NCBI GenBank assembly: GCA_038373865.1
Contig: JAXGGA010002178.1
Span: 62,001 to 126,000 of the forward strand
DNA from: Uloborus plumipes
Lineage: Eukaryota > Arthropoda > Arachnida > Araneae > Uloboridae
Direction: 5' to 3'
Length of the DNA: 64,000 bases
The notes below the pieces were generated by a model, which was given only the letters and a program-made list of their open reading frames with translations, had not been told where the DNA came from and did not search any database. How positions within the stretch are numbered: the stretch's first letter is position 1; each line of letters starts with the position of its first letter. The position numbers and the translations under genes were made by a program. Below are positions 48,771-59,664 of this stretch, in pieces.

Positions 48771-49003
48771 GCTGTTCCTCTGTCGCGTCGGTTTTTTCGC
48801 GAGATTTTGTTGGTTTTTGATTGGAAATTGTTTCTTGCGAACTGAAAGAACTTTCGTGGGGAGTTTCTTAGACATGTACATTAATTTGAGCAATCAGTCC
48901 AATCACAAAAGCTCTAAAAAGGTGAAAATAATTAATATTTTGAATAAACATTTTTTCATTATTTTAGTTTAACAGAAAAGTGCTTACATACAAGAGTTAA
49001 CTA

Positions 49004-49226
49004 CACTGCAAAAATTAAACTATTGTTTTTACAGTATAATACTGGCAACCCAGGGTCTAGTTTAGAACTATAAAATGCACAGTAATAAACGGTAAAATTG
49101 CTAATTTTACAATAGTAAACTATAAAATTGCTTTTTACAGTTCGTTACTATGCATTTTACGGTTTTAAACTTGAACCTCTGCTGGTAGTATTATACTGTA
49201 AAAACAACAGTTTATTTTTTGCAGTG
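49004..49226. mobile_element. ACTGTAAA-family MITE, copy 8
   Basis: It begins CACTGCAAAAATTAAACT after TA (49002-49003) and ends TTATTTTTTGCAGTG before TA (49227-49228). At 223 bp it is nearly symmetrical: both ends carry the AGTATAATACTGGCA-type block. Confidence 0.82.
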
Positions 49227-50560
49227 TACACGATTCTCATTTTAGGTTTTCCAAATGCTGAAATAAACAGCCGACTAGCGATTTTCATCTATCTCCTGCT
49301 AAATTACTAACAACGGCTTGAGAATGAACACTTCATTCAAGAGAATGCTGCTGCCTTAAAATATATAATAGTTAAAGTATAACTTCTCAGTAGAACATTT
49401 GAGAAAATGGAGTAATCCAGATTGGTCACCCAATTCGTGCAAAAAATTAATGATAATAATAATATTTGTTGTATTTTGCCTGTGTAAGCTAATGAATGTT
49501 TCAGAAACCTAGTTATTAGCACTAAAGACTGTACAAGAATGTTTTTAAAAAAAGTGAAAGGAAAACAGAGTAACGTGAAGTTAGGATTTGATAGCACGAA
49601 CAGAAAGAGTCAAACAAAGGATTAGAAAGCAAACACCGAGGTTATTTGTAATTTGAAGTAAAAATAATACTTCGTGGGCATCTTTAAGGAGAAAAGGCAA
49701 GAAAATTATTGGATCAGCAAAGGCTTATTTTAGATAACGATAAATAAAAAAAATCCATTAAGAGCCCATTGGTTGAAGAGGAGGGATTGTTGCGCTTATA
49801 GGAGAAAATTTGGAAAATAATTGCAGAAAACAAGACGGATCGTAAACATACAGTTGAGGAGCTCATCCTGATGTAGATTAAGAATGGCAGGTGAAGAAGA
49901 TGAAATTTATATTGAAGTTATTAAATACCTTCTTAATTTTTAGATAAGAAATAAAAGAAGGAGGAAACTATTTAACTTTTCAAGTGAATACAAATTGTTA
50001 AGAAATAAAAGACTAGTTTACTCACACTATAGCTCAAGTTCTTTAATAAAATTGTATGTAACTGTTACGAATAATTGGTATAGACTAATTTAATTTGAGA
50101 ATATTTCTGTTTTTATCCTCGCTCTTTTTATTTTTATTTCTTATGTAATTTATATTAAATCAATCCGTAAAATACGAAGTTTAATGTAAGTTGAAAGGTT
50201 AAGAATTAAAATTCTTAAGGTTGCGCACTTTTCTATCCCTGAATTTTACCCGTCTTTTGTCATCATGATTATTTATTAACTAATTATTTCTTAAAGAAAA
50301 AATTCACATTACCACTCAATTAATTGCTTGCATCCGAAAAAGGCACACACACAATCTACAATGTGCCGATTTTGTTCAGAATGCTTTCTATTCCAATGAA
50401 GTTTTACGGGTTAACGAATTTTTGAGGTTAACCAATTTGAATCGGGCCTACATTAATTTCTGTCAGATAAATTGCATTCAAACTGAGAAAAAGCTTAAAA
50501 CTTCAATTTTTTTAGAAAAGGAAAATGTCTTTTTCTATTTATTATTATATTTTTGTGATT
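49227..50560. other. AT-rich intron sequence, nothing recognised
   Basis: No gene or repeat family seen. Confidence 0.55.
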
Positions 50561-51020
50561 TCTGTCCCTGGAACTCCCCATGATTCCAAATTTAAGCATT
50601 TAAAGTGCAGTCGCATTCTGCCACAACAATGCAGCTACAATAGCAAAACAAAAGGAAATTCTCGACCTTCAAGCAATTCGAAAAATAATGTTAGGATTAT
50701 TTGAAATCGAAAACTCGAACTCTTTCGCAGTCTTGGGAAGAACAAAGACAGTCTTCGATGCACAAGGGATCCGATGCGCCCTCAATTGTAGATATCATGT
50801 TCGATATCACCGTGGCCGGATTATAAGTTCTGCACAGTGCTCGCTCCCGATTTAATCTGAGGCGGAATTCCTTGGATATTCGATGCTGGGTTTGTATCAA
50901 CTGATCTCCCGGTTGTCATGACGACTGAAATGGGTAACTCGATGCTACATTATTTTGTGGCGGTTAGGGTTAAGCGGCTGTCACTCGCTCTGACAGTATC
51001 GGTTGCTGTGGTATAGACAC
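50560..51020. promoter_or_regulatory. Complex intron block near the second exon (candidate enhancer)
   Basis: The sequence is of balanced composition between AT-rich flanks, about 0.9-1.3 kb upstream of the next exon. It includes GAACAAAGACAG (Sox-like), GGCCGGATTATAAG (a K50 homeodomain GGATTA core), CCCGATTTAATCTGAGG and a short inverted pair, TAGATATCATG/TTCGATATCACC. No coding signal is visible. Confidence 0.25.
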
Positions 51021-51864
51021 TGCTTTTAAAGGAAATGTATAGCAGCTTTTGAATATATTTTCCTCCATTCTAAATTTTTTTTTTGGGATTTTCTAGTTTC
51101 GTGAAAATATTCAGAAATTCGGTATCATTTGGAAAAATTTTATGGGTCAGAAATTAGGCTACTTAGCATACTTTGGGGTGTTGTAAGTGAAGAATTAAGA
51201 TAAAAACTTTCTATTCCAGCTCTAAATGCACTGAAACAGCCACTTAGATACATCTAATGCAACTCTTTATTGCAGCCTTTTGGCACCAAATAAAAACCAG
51301 ATGCTTTGATACTTTGTGAATGAAAGTAGGGTAGACTGAGCCACGTTTATGCAGATTTTTTTCAATTATTTTTCTAATTTTTATGTTTCAAGTTATTAAA
51401 TTTTAGACTTTATGGTCTCATAACGATAAAAAATATAACTATAATCTAACTATAAAAACGAATATAGCTGAGTATCTATGAGGCTGAACTACTGTATTAA
51501 ATGTTTTGAAAAGTGTTTTGTGAACCATATAGTCTCAATAATTTTGAATGCTTCGAAATATGTTCTATGATCATGCTCATCTTAAAAGGTGAATACTTTT
51601 TTTGGAGTGAACTACAAAATTAAATCATACTATTGGGAAAAAAGTTGAGAAATACCTTTTTCCATAATAATGAAATAATAATGTGTTGTGGTGAAATATG
51701 ATCTTTTTTTTTTCAACGTATAATAATAGTACTTGTTTCCGTCTTTCTCTAACTAACCGCCTGCGCTGAGAAATTTTTCACTAAAAAGAGTAATTCTTTA
51801 CTTAAGGATTCTTCAACTGATTTTTATATAGCAGCTAATGTCAAACTTTTGCTTTCTTCCTCAG
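51021..51864. other. Lim1: AT-rich intron end with the exon acceptor
   Basis: Ordinary intron sequence ending in the polypyrimidine tract TTTTGCTTTCTTCCTCAG. Confidence 0.7.
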
Positions 51865-52038
51865 ATTCCGGAAGTCCTGGAGATTTTGGGTACGGTGCGC
51901 AGCCTGGGTTCTACGATTTTTTTCCTGGCCAGCCCCCTCCAGATGGGATGGCCTATCCTGGGGTCCTTGGCCCTGGACAAAATGTTCCTCCCCCACCGAC
52001 CAGCATGGAGCAGCCACTATCAGCAGTCGTCGGACCAG
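51865..52038 (+). CDS. Lim1: Lim1 exon: proline/glycine-rich tail
   Basis: A 174-bp exon, phase 1 at both ends, that continues the homeodomain exon through a split Asp codon. The first part, DSGSPGDFGYGAQPGFYDFF, leads to PGQPPPDG, a Pro-rich PPPPTS stretch and SAVVGP. The FYDFFPGQPP segment matches the YDFFP motif that follows the homeodomain in Lhx1/Lhx5 proteins, which supports orthology. It contains no zinc finger or catalytic motif and is probably a disordered trans-activation tail. The acceptor is TTCCTCAG (51857-51864) and the donor CAG|GTCAGT (52036-52044). Because both ends are phase 1, the exon could be skipped without a frameshift. Two other open frames over the same DNA are accidental. 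Confidence 0.93.
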
Positions 52039-55000
52039 GTCAGTAAAAGTATAAAAGGTTACTTTTCCACCGTTTGCAGATTTTATTCAAAAAAAGAGTA
52101 TGTGCGCAATAAAGCCCTAAACATTTGTACTTCCTTGAATTTTTTTCTTACAACAATTTTGTGCTTTTATCTCATCCACATTTTTCCTATGTACACTTGA
52201 GTTAAACGTAACAGGAAAAATGTGAAAGATTAATGTTCTTCAAGTATGTGCATCATTTTATCGGTTAGGTGGAATTGAGGTAAACCAGTTTAAAAGCATG
52301 TTTTCTTACAAATGTTTTATGCTTATTTTTGAGATATTTAAAAATATAAACATACATAACAAATCGAAAAATAGGAAAATTGCTTTACTGTGCAGCGGTT
52401 TTCTTGATTCTATCTCTCTTTTAACAAGAATTTCGCTAAAAATGGGAGTAATAAAAAAGTTTAAAAAAAAAAGATTTTGAGCTGCCAAAATAAGAAAAAA
52501 AAAGGATAGTGAATATTTGTCTAATAGACTGAGAAAACAGAAATATACAGTCAATAACAAACATAGGTAAGAACATGTTCAAAAATGCTAAAAAGTAACC
52601 TTAAGTTAGCACTCTTGCATTAATTTTTGACACAAAACAGCGTCCGTTATTAAAAGAATATATGAAAAGTTAAAAGTTACCTTAAACTTGCCAACATGAA
52701 CCCCATAACGAATCAAATTTAAAATTTAAATCTAGGAGGGGAGAGCAAGCTTTTTTATATCTTTGAATTTTATTTTTTCTTTTACTTTTTATGTCTATTT
52801 CAAATCAATTTATGCATATACATTAATTTAACGTTTTATTTGTAATAAGACGTTTTGCGTCAGTATTAAAGGAATGTTTCGTTTGTTGATTGATTTTTCC
52901 CCTTTTTGTGAATTTTTTTGTATTTATACCACGCAATTAAGCAACGAAACAAAAAATTTCTCAGATAACAGTTAACAAAGAAATCAGATTTTCTTAACAA
53001 TCAAATTTTTACCACAAAGTGCTTCATGTTCAGTTTTTTCTTAAGACAATTTTAATGAGCCCACTGAATCATTTTGTTTTTTACGTGAAAATATTTCTAC
53101 AAAGATAGAGAGAATTGTCGACGAAAGCTATAGGATTCAATTATAGCATAACCCCGTCCCAAACTATTACGCCCTGTCTCAAAAGTTACAATTACTCTTT
53201 TGAAAAATACCTTCTCAAAGTATCATTCGATAAAAGAAAAATATCTGCTAGAACACTAAGAGAAAATACATTAGTCGAATATTTTTAGGAAGAACCCATC
53301 CATTTTCTAATTTAAGTTCTTTTGTAGCGAAACGATGTTGGCTTTTCAAGTTCTCGAAGCCTTAACAGAAAACCTTTTTTTCCTCTTTTCCCACATTAGA
53401 GGAGCCTAAAACACGAATCCGTGTAACTGAAATGCCGAGTAAAACAAGCATAAAAAGGGAAAGCCGAAAAAAAACTATAATAGGAGTTCTTTGAATGTTA
53501 CGTACATCGATACAAAGTCTCTAATTTGTCACCAAGTTTAATTAAACCAGAAATATCTGCCATCTGCCAATCCCCAATATCGAAAAATCGCTCAATATTG
53601 GAACCCTGCAAAGAAATACCCAAGAAATGAGCCAGAAATAGGATAAAGGATTTTTACATGCAGAAGGGACTTTTTCAAATTTTTTTCCCCATTTAAGCTT
53701 TTCTGATCAATGTGCAAATGACACCCGACTTTTTTTACACTCGTTGATCGATTAGTAATTATCGAAAAATTCCCTTTCCTCTTTTATTTTCAATATATAT
53801 CATCATCTTTTTTAGGAGGAAATGCTACTATTGTTTCAAGACAACTTTTTTGCTTAGGTATGTTATCTTTTTTTATGCAGTTCAATTGCAGGTATTTTTT
53901 GTTACCGGATATATAAACTCAAACTCAAGAATATCAGAAATTTACTTTTTCTCTCTTTCGGGTTTTTTCTTCTCGTTAATTTCGTAATTAGACAGAAGAA
54001 GCTGCTACGTAAAATATTAAACCCAACGAAGCAAAACGCATGAAAAATCTATATCTTCCATAAACTTCAAGTATTTTCCTCCGGGAAGAAATATTTCCTG
54101 CTCGGAAAAAAAAAGTAGCGCTTCTCTTAAAAATCTTGAACAAGCACAAAAAGTTATTTCTCTAAAAGATGAAGAAAAAAATTCATTGCGTTATTTTTCT
54201 TTCAATCACACGCTTCAAAAATTATTGAAATTTTCTGCCGTCTGTTGTGATTTTTTTTTCAAGGAAAATAAACTTTTGAATTTCGTTTTAATGATTGCTC
54301 GAACGAGTCACGTGGCGTAATTTTTTACTTTTGATCTTCTTCATTAAAAGGCACTTTGAAGAACTCTTATTAATGCTTCTCATCTTTGATGATCTAACTT
54401 CAAAAGCACCTTAAAATAAGACTAGTAATTTGAATTTCTTGTTAGCCATACGTTTGAGTTTCTTGTTAGTCATCAAAGAAAGTTGATAAGGCTAGAAACC
54501 TAACATTTTTGATCAGAGGACTTTGAACTTTAATTTGTGAAACAATTTTACTTTTTTCCTTCCTTAGTTTTAAAGCAAAATAGTTTTTTTGGGTGAAAGA
54601 CTTTGTAATTTTTAATCATTATATATTTCTTTAAAATCAAGTCAAAACGGAAAGACCATTTTCTGTGTTTTATAAAAAAAATACATTAAAACAAATGTAA
54701 CAAATTATTTATTCGGTTCTTAAAAAGGCGTGACCTTTCTAACACAAAATTTTTACTTTAAATTCTGTTCATTACAATGATAAAAATCTCAACTTGATCC
54801 GTAACCCATGCAATAATCCCAGATTAGTATAGCAAATTCCCTTAATTTCTCCCTTTTTTTACTCAAAAGTTAGGAAATAGTATGGAAATAAGAATCAATA
54901 TTTTTGACTGCAGCTAAGCGTACTTTTGTTTATTGACTAATCATCTTTAAAATTAATAACGGCATTTTTTTTCTGAGAAACAATTATACAAAACACATCT

Positions 55001-55097
55001 TAATCCTGGAAATTAAGCAAATTTTTGATCCTCGAACTAAAATGCCTTTCTAATTGTTTACCAAATTGGACTCAATTTTTTTACTTATTTCTTCTTA

Positions 55098-55153
<56 letters not shown>

Positions 55154-55178
55154 TTTTATTATTATTATTATTATTATT
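55098..55178. repeat. (ATT)n microsatellite
   Basis: Long ATT array with one TTTT interruption near 55152. Confidence 0.93.
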
Positions 55179-56536
55179 TTATAATTTATTCAACCCGAAT
55201 TCCGTAACTTCCTGCTTGTAAGATTTGTTCTACTATGAGTTATAGCTGATTTATAAATAATATTTAAATTCCCTTTGCTGAGCTATCAATGTTTACGATT
55301 ATTTTTCTGAAGGTAAATAAAATGGTGAATGTTTTTACTTTTGGAAGAGGGGGGGAAGGGGGCGAGGAGTGATTTATTTCCTTAATTGAAGTGTAAAGAA
55401 TAAAAAAGAAAATTTTTTTAAATCTGCAAACAAATACTTCGTTGCATTAAAAAGTATTATTTGAAATTTATTAAAAAATGAGACCGCTATTGGAAAAAAA
55501 ACTAATAAAAAATCATTTTGATAATGCTAATGTAAGTGTTGCGACTTATTACATTTAAATCAATATGTTTTAAAAGTATAAATAAAAATGATGGAAAGCA
55601 ATATAAAATTACAAACAGTTATTTTTAATGCATAAGCAAACCAACAGTGCAAAATAAAAAAATCAACAACAACGAGCAAATGAACTCGGTTCAATAGACA
55701 CTGGGGTCCAGCATTTCTAGCTTCAAAAGTGCTATTTGGGAATGTAATGTCTCTCAATATATTTTTCAACTGTAGTTTAAGTCAGGGGACAAAGGACGAC
55801 TTCATAAAGGCCTGAGGCTTCAGAGGGCCAGGAATAAATTAGTAACAAATTAAATTTGACGAAATATGATAAATTAGACTGAAAATATAATTTAATTTTA
55901 TTGCATTATCTTTTCACCAGTTGTAAGTAAGTGTTCTTATAGTTGCATAGCAGTAAAAAAAAAAATTATTTGTTAAAATTGCAAATGTTAAATTCCGATG
56001 TAGGTAAATAAGGGGTTTGTGAACCGGAATCCCCCCCCCTTCTCAAGCCCAACATTTAACTACAGTTTGTAACTTTGCTTCTCACACTGTAGTACAAAGT
56101 TTTCGACTACACATTTACAAACATTCATGAAATATTTATAATATCCGATGTATACAAAGTCATTGTGAAACTAGATTACATTTCTTAGTAACTCTAACTT
56201 ATTAAAACTAAGAATTACTTCAATAACGAAAAAAGTTCCATCTGTATAAGTTTTCAATTTAATTGTATTATGTCGTGCTAAGCACGAAAGTGGTATCTAC
56301 AATCGAGCTCAAACTGAGATACCGCTTTTTTGAATTTTTGACTCCGTGTGTTTGATTTAGATGCCACTATTTAAAAAAAAATTTACAAATATTTCTCGTT
56401 CTCAAATGGTCATAAAGCATTGTATTTAGGTAAAATACATTACAAAGAAACACTTGGTGAAAATGTCTCAATTTTGCTTTTGAATGCAGATTCGACTTCT
56501 GTGCTTAGCAGAGCACGCTATTAAAACTACAGATTG

Positions 56537-56752
56537 CACAAGGCACCTTTAAAATGAAACATTGTAGCACCAGCGACACCCCCTGAAGGGTCCCAATTGA
56601 CTCCATATGGTACCATTGGGGTGCCATAGGCACTAAAAGGGCGCCATACAGAGTCAAATGGCACTTTCAAGGGTGTCACAGGGAGTTACGTGGAAACCTT
56701 CACGGGATGTTACTGGTGCTACAACGTTTCACCTTTAAAGGTGTCTTGCTTA
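56537..56752. mobile_element. Palindromic MITE of about 215 bp
   Basis: The left end CAAGGCACCTTTAAAATGAA...TTGTAGCACCAG is the inverted repeat of the right end CTGGTGCTACAACG...CACCTTTAAAGGTGTCTTG, with arms of about 40 bp and few mismatches. The centre contains short inverted phrases such as CATATGGTACCATTGGGG and AAAGGGCGCCAT. No coding capacity and no clear target duplication. Confidence 0.7.
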
Positions 56753-56756
56753 ACCT

Positions 56757-57131
56757 CACTGCAAAAAATGAACGGTTGTTTTTACAGTATAATACCGGCG
56801 ACCGAGGTTCCAATTTAAAACTGTAAAATGCACAGTAATAAACTGTAAAGCTAGCAATTTTACAGTTTCTTACTGTAAAGTTAGTAATTCACAGTTTATT
56901 GCCGTAAAATTTAGCTGCATTATACTGTAAAAACAACAGTATAATACTGGCAGTAGAGGTTCCAGTTTGAAGCTGTAAAATGCACGGTAATAAACTAAAA
57001 TTAGCAATTTTGCAGTTTAATACTGTAAAAGTAGCATTTGATAGTTTAGTGCTGTAAAATTAGCAATTTTTACAGTTTATTACCATGAAATTAGCTGTAC
57101 ACTGTGAAAACAACATTCATTTTTTACAGTG
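56757..57131. mobile_element. ACTGTAAA-family MITE, copy 9 (reverse orientation)
   Basis: It begins CACTGCAAAAAATGAACG and ends CATTTTTTACAGTG. The GGCGACCGAGGTTCC block near the left end shows reverse orientation. The right end lies only 81 bp upstream of the last Lim1 exon, next to the region expected to hold the branch point. Confidence 0.8.
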
Positions 57132-57212
57132 CTGTACTTTTAATAGTACAGTGCTCACATCATACTTGTTCTCTCTATTGTTCTAAAAGTCATTTCTTTC
57201 TATCCCTTCCAG

Positions 57213-57400
57213 GTCCAGTCAACCTGGGTGCTGATGCTCCTTATCTGACCCCCCACGGCGATCTGATGTCCCAGCGCTCGAGCCCGGACAGCGTCCTCAG
57301 CCTCGCCTCGGACGCCTACGGGCCCCCCAGGTCCTCGTCGGCCGGATTCCCGGGCCCCCTTGGGGGCCACCCGGCCATCTCGGAGACCCAAGTTTGGTGA
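57213..57400 (+). CDS. Lim1: Lim1 last coding exon: C-terminus
   Basis: A 188-bp exon including the stop. The split codon joins as GGT (Gly). It encodes PVNLGADAPYLTPHGDLMSQ, then a Ser/Pro/Gly-rich tract (SSPDSVLSLASDAYGPP) and ends ISETQVW, with TGA at 57398-57400. Lhx1/Lhx5 proteins also end in a Val-Trp dipeptide after an acidic residue, which supports the frame and the terminus. The exon is strikingly GC-rich compared with the surrounding intron. The acceptor is CCCTTCCAG (57204-57212). Together the three exons give about 180 residues of the C-terminal half. Sites for kinases or cofactors cannot be inferred safely. Confidence 0.94.
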
Positions 57401-58310
57401 CGTCACGCCTACCTGGCGCCCCCCGTGTCGGTGTCCACCGAATGAGCAAAAGACGTTCCTCTTTCCTGAAGGAAAAACGTCTCCCGGGCCACTTTATCCA
57501 GCGACAGTTTTCCGGAGACGTTGTACAGAACAGTGAACGACGGATGGAGTCAGCTGCTCAAAGTGATGAGGAAAGGAGGACGCTCCCCGCGCGACTCCGT
57601 GATTCGCATCCCTGATGAGAGACCAAAAGAGAACTCTACGCCACGTCTTGGGATCCAACGACCAGATTGTTTTACGGCCATAAGTTACAAAACAAATATA
57701 TATTGAGTCTATAAACCAAGCAAAGTTACAGAATAAGGACGTTATGTTTGAAACAAACCCACTCTACTAAGCAAATTGTGTAAGCCAAAATATTGACGCG
57801 TGTTTCTTTTTTCTTTTTTTTCTGCCATTGCAGCTCTAAGCTGCATTTATAAACCTCGAAAATTATACTAACTTTAAATGGAAATGAATGATTAATTATG
57901 TTTGATATGCAATTAAGATTTTTCATGAAGTGTAAGTCTTTTAATGTCAAATGTGTTCAGTTTATTTTTGGACTGTTTTATTTGTTTGGCCTTTGAAACA
58001 GAGAATTGAATTTTTTTTATTTGCTTTTCATTAGTAAATGTTGTAAACTGAGTTTTCATTCATATTTTTTGTTGACATTTATTCTTTTTTATGTAAAAAA
58101 ATTAAAATTTAGCCAAAGGAGTCACTTTATGTTGATAAGAAAAAAGCACAAAACAAATGTTAAAAATATATAAATAGAAATGAGTAGTCGCTATTAAATA
58201 AATGAGTTTAATGGTACGTGTAAGATCCAATTTTCTGTTCATTCTCGGGTTTTTCTTGCTCTAACACATAAAATTTCATTTTAATACCAATATTAAAATA
58301 AATAATGATT
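57401..58310 (+). other. Lim1: Lim1 3' UTR (end uncertain)
   Basis: Sequence after the stop stays GC-rich to about 57620 and then turns AT-rich. Candidate poly(A) signals are overlapping ATTAAA/AATAAA at 58193-58202, followed by a GT-rich stretch (GGTACGTGTAAG), and AATAAA at 58297-58302. Either could define the end. A frame at 57394-57615 is UTR read out of frame. Confidence 0.55.
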
Positions 58311-58370
58311 TCATATTGAAAAATGTAATTAACTACTGAAAAAAAAAAATACTTGAAAAAAAATGTATTA

Positions 58371-59662
58371 CCGTAAAATGGGGTGAATCGGAACACTTTT
58401 CAGCTTTGATTGTAAAAAAAAAGCAGTTAAAAGATTTTTTTTATTTGATTTTTTGGGTAAAAACTTCGGTCTGGCTTTACTTTTGATGATCCAAGCAAAG
58501 ACAAAACATTTTGAACAATTATTGTTGAAATATATAGGAAATTATGGGTGTTCCGAATCACCCCGCTGATAGGGGTCAATCGGAACACATGTTAAATTTT
58601 TTATTTTTTTCAATTTAACCTGTAATAGGTCTTACAAACATGAGTAATATTGATGGGGGAGAATAAGAACAGATAATTACTGTCAAATAAATGCATAATT
58701 TCAATACCAGTAAACGTTTATAATTTGTCAAAATCCAAAATAATTTTGAACTTATGAAAAATGAAAAGTAATTTTAAGAAATGCTTTTGAATTGAAATAC
58801 AAAGATTTAACATGAATGGAAGTCACTCATGTCGTCCACAAATATGTACTTGTCCTTAAAACTAGCAATTGTGACTTGGCTTAAGTTTTTTCATAACATC
58901 TCCTGGGATGAACTCTGCCTTTTATTTAGTTTCTTGAAATTTCTGGGTTTCGGGGATTGTCCTGAAAGATTTTTTCACTTATTCATCACTGTCTGTGTGC
59001 TGGACTTTTACTACATGAAGTCTATGTGACTTTTCCTCTCGTATTTTAAGTAAAAAGAAGTCTCCTGGAGAAAAAAATCTTTTGAAATCTGCAACTTTTT
59101 GTCCTTCTAAGATCTATTTGCTCACAAGAAGGGATAAGCAGTAATAAATCCTTGTCCTTGTCTTGATTAGAAGAATTGGGGTTAGAATCTTGATTTTTCA
59201 AACAGTTTCCTTCAAATAAGTTTGAATTGGAACAACAGAACTAAGTGTTCCGATTCACCCCGTAAATTTTTTTCCTGTGGCATTTTTCAGGATTCTTCAT
59301 TTTTATGACACAATTTATAAAAAATGTAAATTCTAATGTGGTATTCTGTTGTTCAGATACATGCATAATTGAAACATACTACTCTTAGTTTTTAAATATA
59401 AGGAGGGTTGTTCTTGCATATGAAGTTTTGCAGTCTATGAAAATGTGATGTTTTCTAGCATTCCACGTGCAGCCCTCCTTAGAAGCCAGTAGCGTTGCCA
59501 GATTGACAAAAGTAATTTTTTCCTACTTCCTATGATCTTACTTTTATAAAAAAAAATTCATGGCGAAAAATACCCAATAGTATATTTATGAAGAATTTCT
59601 TTGTACGGTCGGGAAGTTTTGTTCCGATTGACCCCGCTGTTCCTATACACCCCATTTTACGG
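58371..59662. mobile_element. TIR DNA transposon with internal terminal-motif copies, 1,292 bp
   Basis: The left end is CCGTAAAATGGGGTGAATCG and the right end, reversed, CCGTAAAATGGGGTGTATAG. The first 15 bp match perfectly and 23 of 25 match overall. TA flanks both sides (58369-58370 and 59663-59664). The inner motif GGGGTGAATCGGAACAC recurs inside in both orientations, near 58549, 58575, 59248 and 59622. No transposase frame is present. Confidence 0.82.
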
Positions 59663-59664
59663 TA

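Larger units (their letters stand above)
52039..57212 (+). other. Lim1: Last Lim1 intron (5,174 bp)
   Basis: From donor GTCAGT to acceptor TTTCTATCCCTTCCAG. It is AT-rich and holds an (ATT)n microsatellite (55098-55178), a palindromic element (56537-56752) and an ACTGTAAA-family MITE (56757-57131). A possible decayed transposon edge lies near 55780-55830 (GTCAGGGGACAAAGG and a following AGAGGGCCAGG). I recognise nothing else in 52040-55090. Confidence 0.9.

Noticed and set aside
51838..52200. 120-codon frame over the second Lim1 exon
   Set aside because: It is the wrong frame of the true exon. It lacks the Lhx1/5 tail motifs and reads through the splice donor.
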